Source: Arsenophonus sp046530935
GTDB lineage: Bacteria; Pseudomonadota; Gammaproteobacteria; Enterobacterales; Enterobacteriaceae
Reading direction: 5' to 3'
DNA: 39,907 nt
Assembly: GCA_046530935.1 (NCBI GenBank)
Contig: JBHEQW010000016.1
Span: 1 to 39,907 of the forward strand
Within the stretch, counting starts at the first letter, position 1; each line of letters starts with the position of its first letter. The position numbers and the translations under genes are program-made. Shown here piece after piece: positions 39,828 to 39,907 of the stretch. The notes under the pieces are model-generated. The model was not told the DNA's origin, made no database searches, and worked only from the letters and a program-made list of their open reading frames with translations.

Positions 39828-39907
39828 GAGAGTTATGTTTATTTTTGGTATATTGTATGTAGTTTCAAAAAAACTAGCAGTATCCTACTGATTAATTTCA
39901 TAAATAA
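39828..39907 (+). mobile_element. Left end of another IS256-family copy, cut by the window edge
   Basis: GAGAGTTATGTTTATTTTTG (39828-39847), with TATATTG and, further on, AGTATCCTACTGATTAATTTC aligns with the left ends at 32250-32330 and 27812-27880. The transposase itself would lie beyond the window. Confidence 0.7.

Overview
This window looks like the chromosome of a host-restricted gammaproteobacterium (order Enterobacterales) in the middle of genome decay, such as an insect symbiont of the Arsenophonus, Serratia symbiotica or Sodalis-allied kind. Only six genes appear intact: tyrS, pdxH, rnt, nfuA, feoB and feoA. Together they cover about 5.7 kb of 39.9 kb. They are AT-rich but close to the E. 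coli proteins in length and motifs. Nearly everything else is fossil DNA: stop- and frameshift-riddled chromosomal genes, and layers of degraded insertion sequences. The genus is an inference and is not fixed by the sequence.

Layout. 1-765: RND efflux pump fossil (acrB-like, minus). 1060-7240: IS30, IS481, IS256 and two inverted IS1595 remnants, the last pair flanking about 0.9 kb of unknown DNA. 7241-14618: a block richer in GC than its surroundings with no recognisable gene. 14619-17095: IS1595, IS481 and IS256 remnants. 17190-25616: a recognisable ancestral segment, gstA(fossil)-pdxY(fossil)-tyrS-pdxH-anmK(fossil)-[IS256]-gloA(fossil)-rnt, in E. coli order and orientation. 25690-29310: IS481 split by IS1595, then IS256. 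29410-39490: glpE(fossil)-nfuA-bioH(fossil)-feoB-feoA, which in E. coli lies in a distant part of the chromosome. A rearrangement junction therefore falls inside the IS cluster. bioH is cut by an IS1595 copy that is itself cut by an IS256 copy. Another IS256 copy begins at the right edge.

How the survivors work together. TyrS is essential for translation and RNase T matures stable RNA. PdxH makes pyridoxal phosphate, while the salvage kinase gene pdxY beside it is dead. NfuA (Fe-S carrier) and FeoAB (ferrous iron uptake, with a near-consensus Fur operator still upstream) keep iron supply and Fe-S delivery. Lost functions include biotin synthesis (bioH), anhydromuropeptide recycling (anmK), methylglyoxal detoxification (gloA), glutathione transfer (gstA) and multidrug efflux. 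No tRNA, rRNA, CRISPR array or convincing new system was seen. The interest lies in the stratigraphy of the insertions and in the few non-coding signals that have resisted decay.
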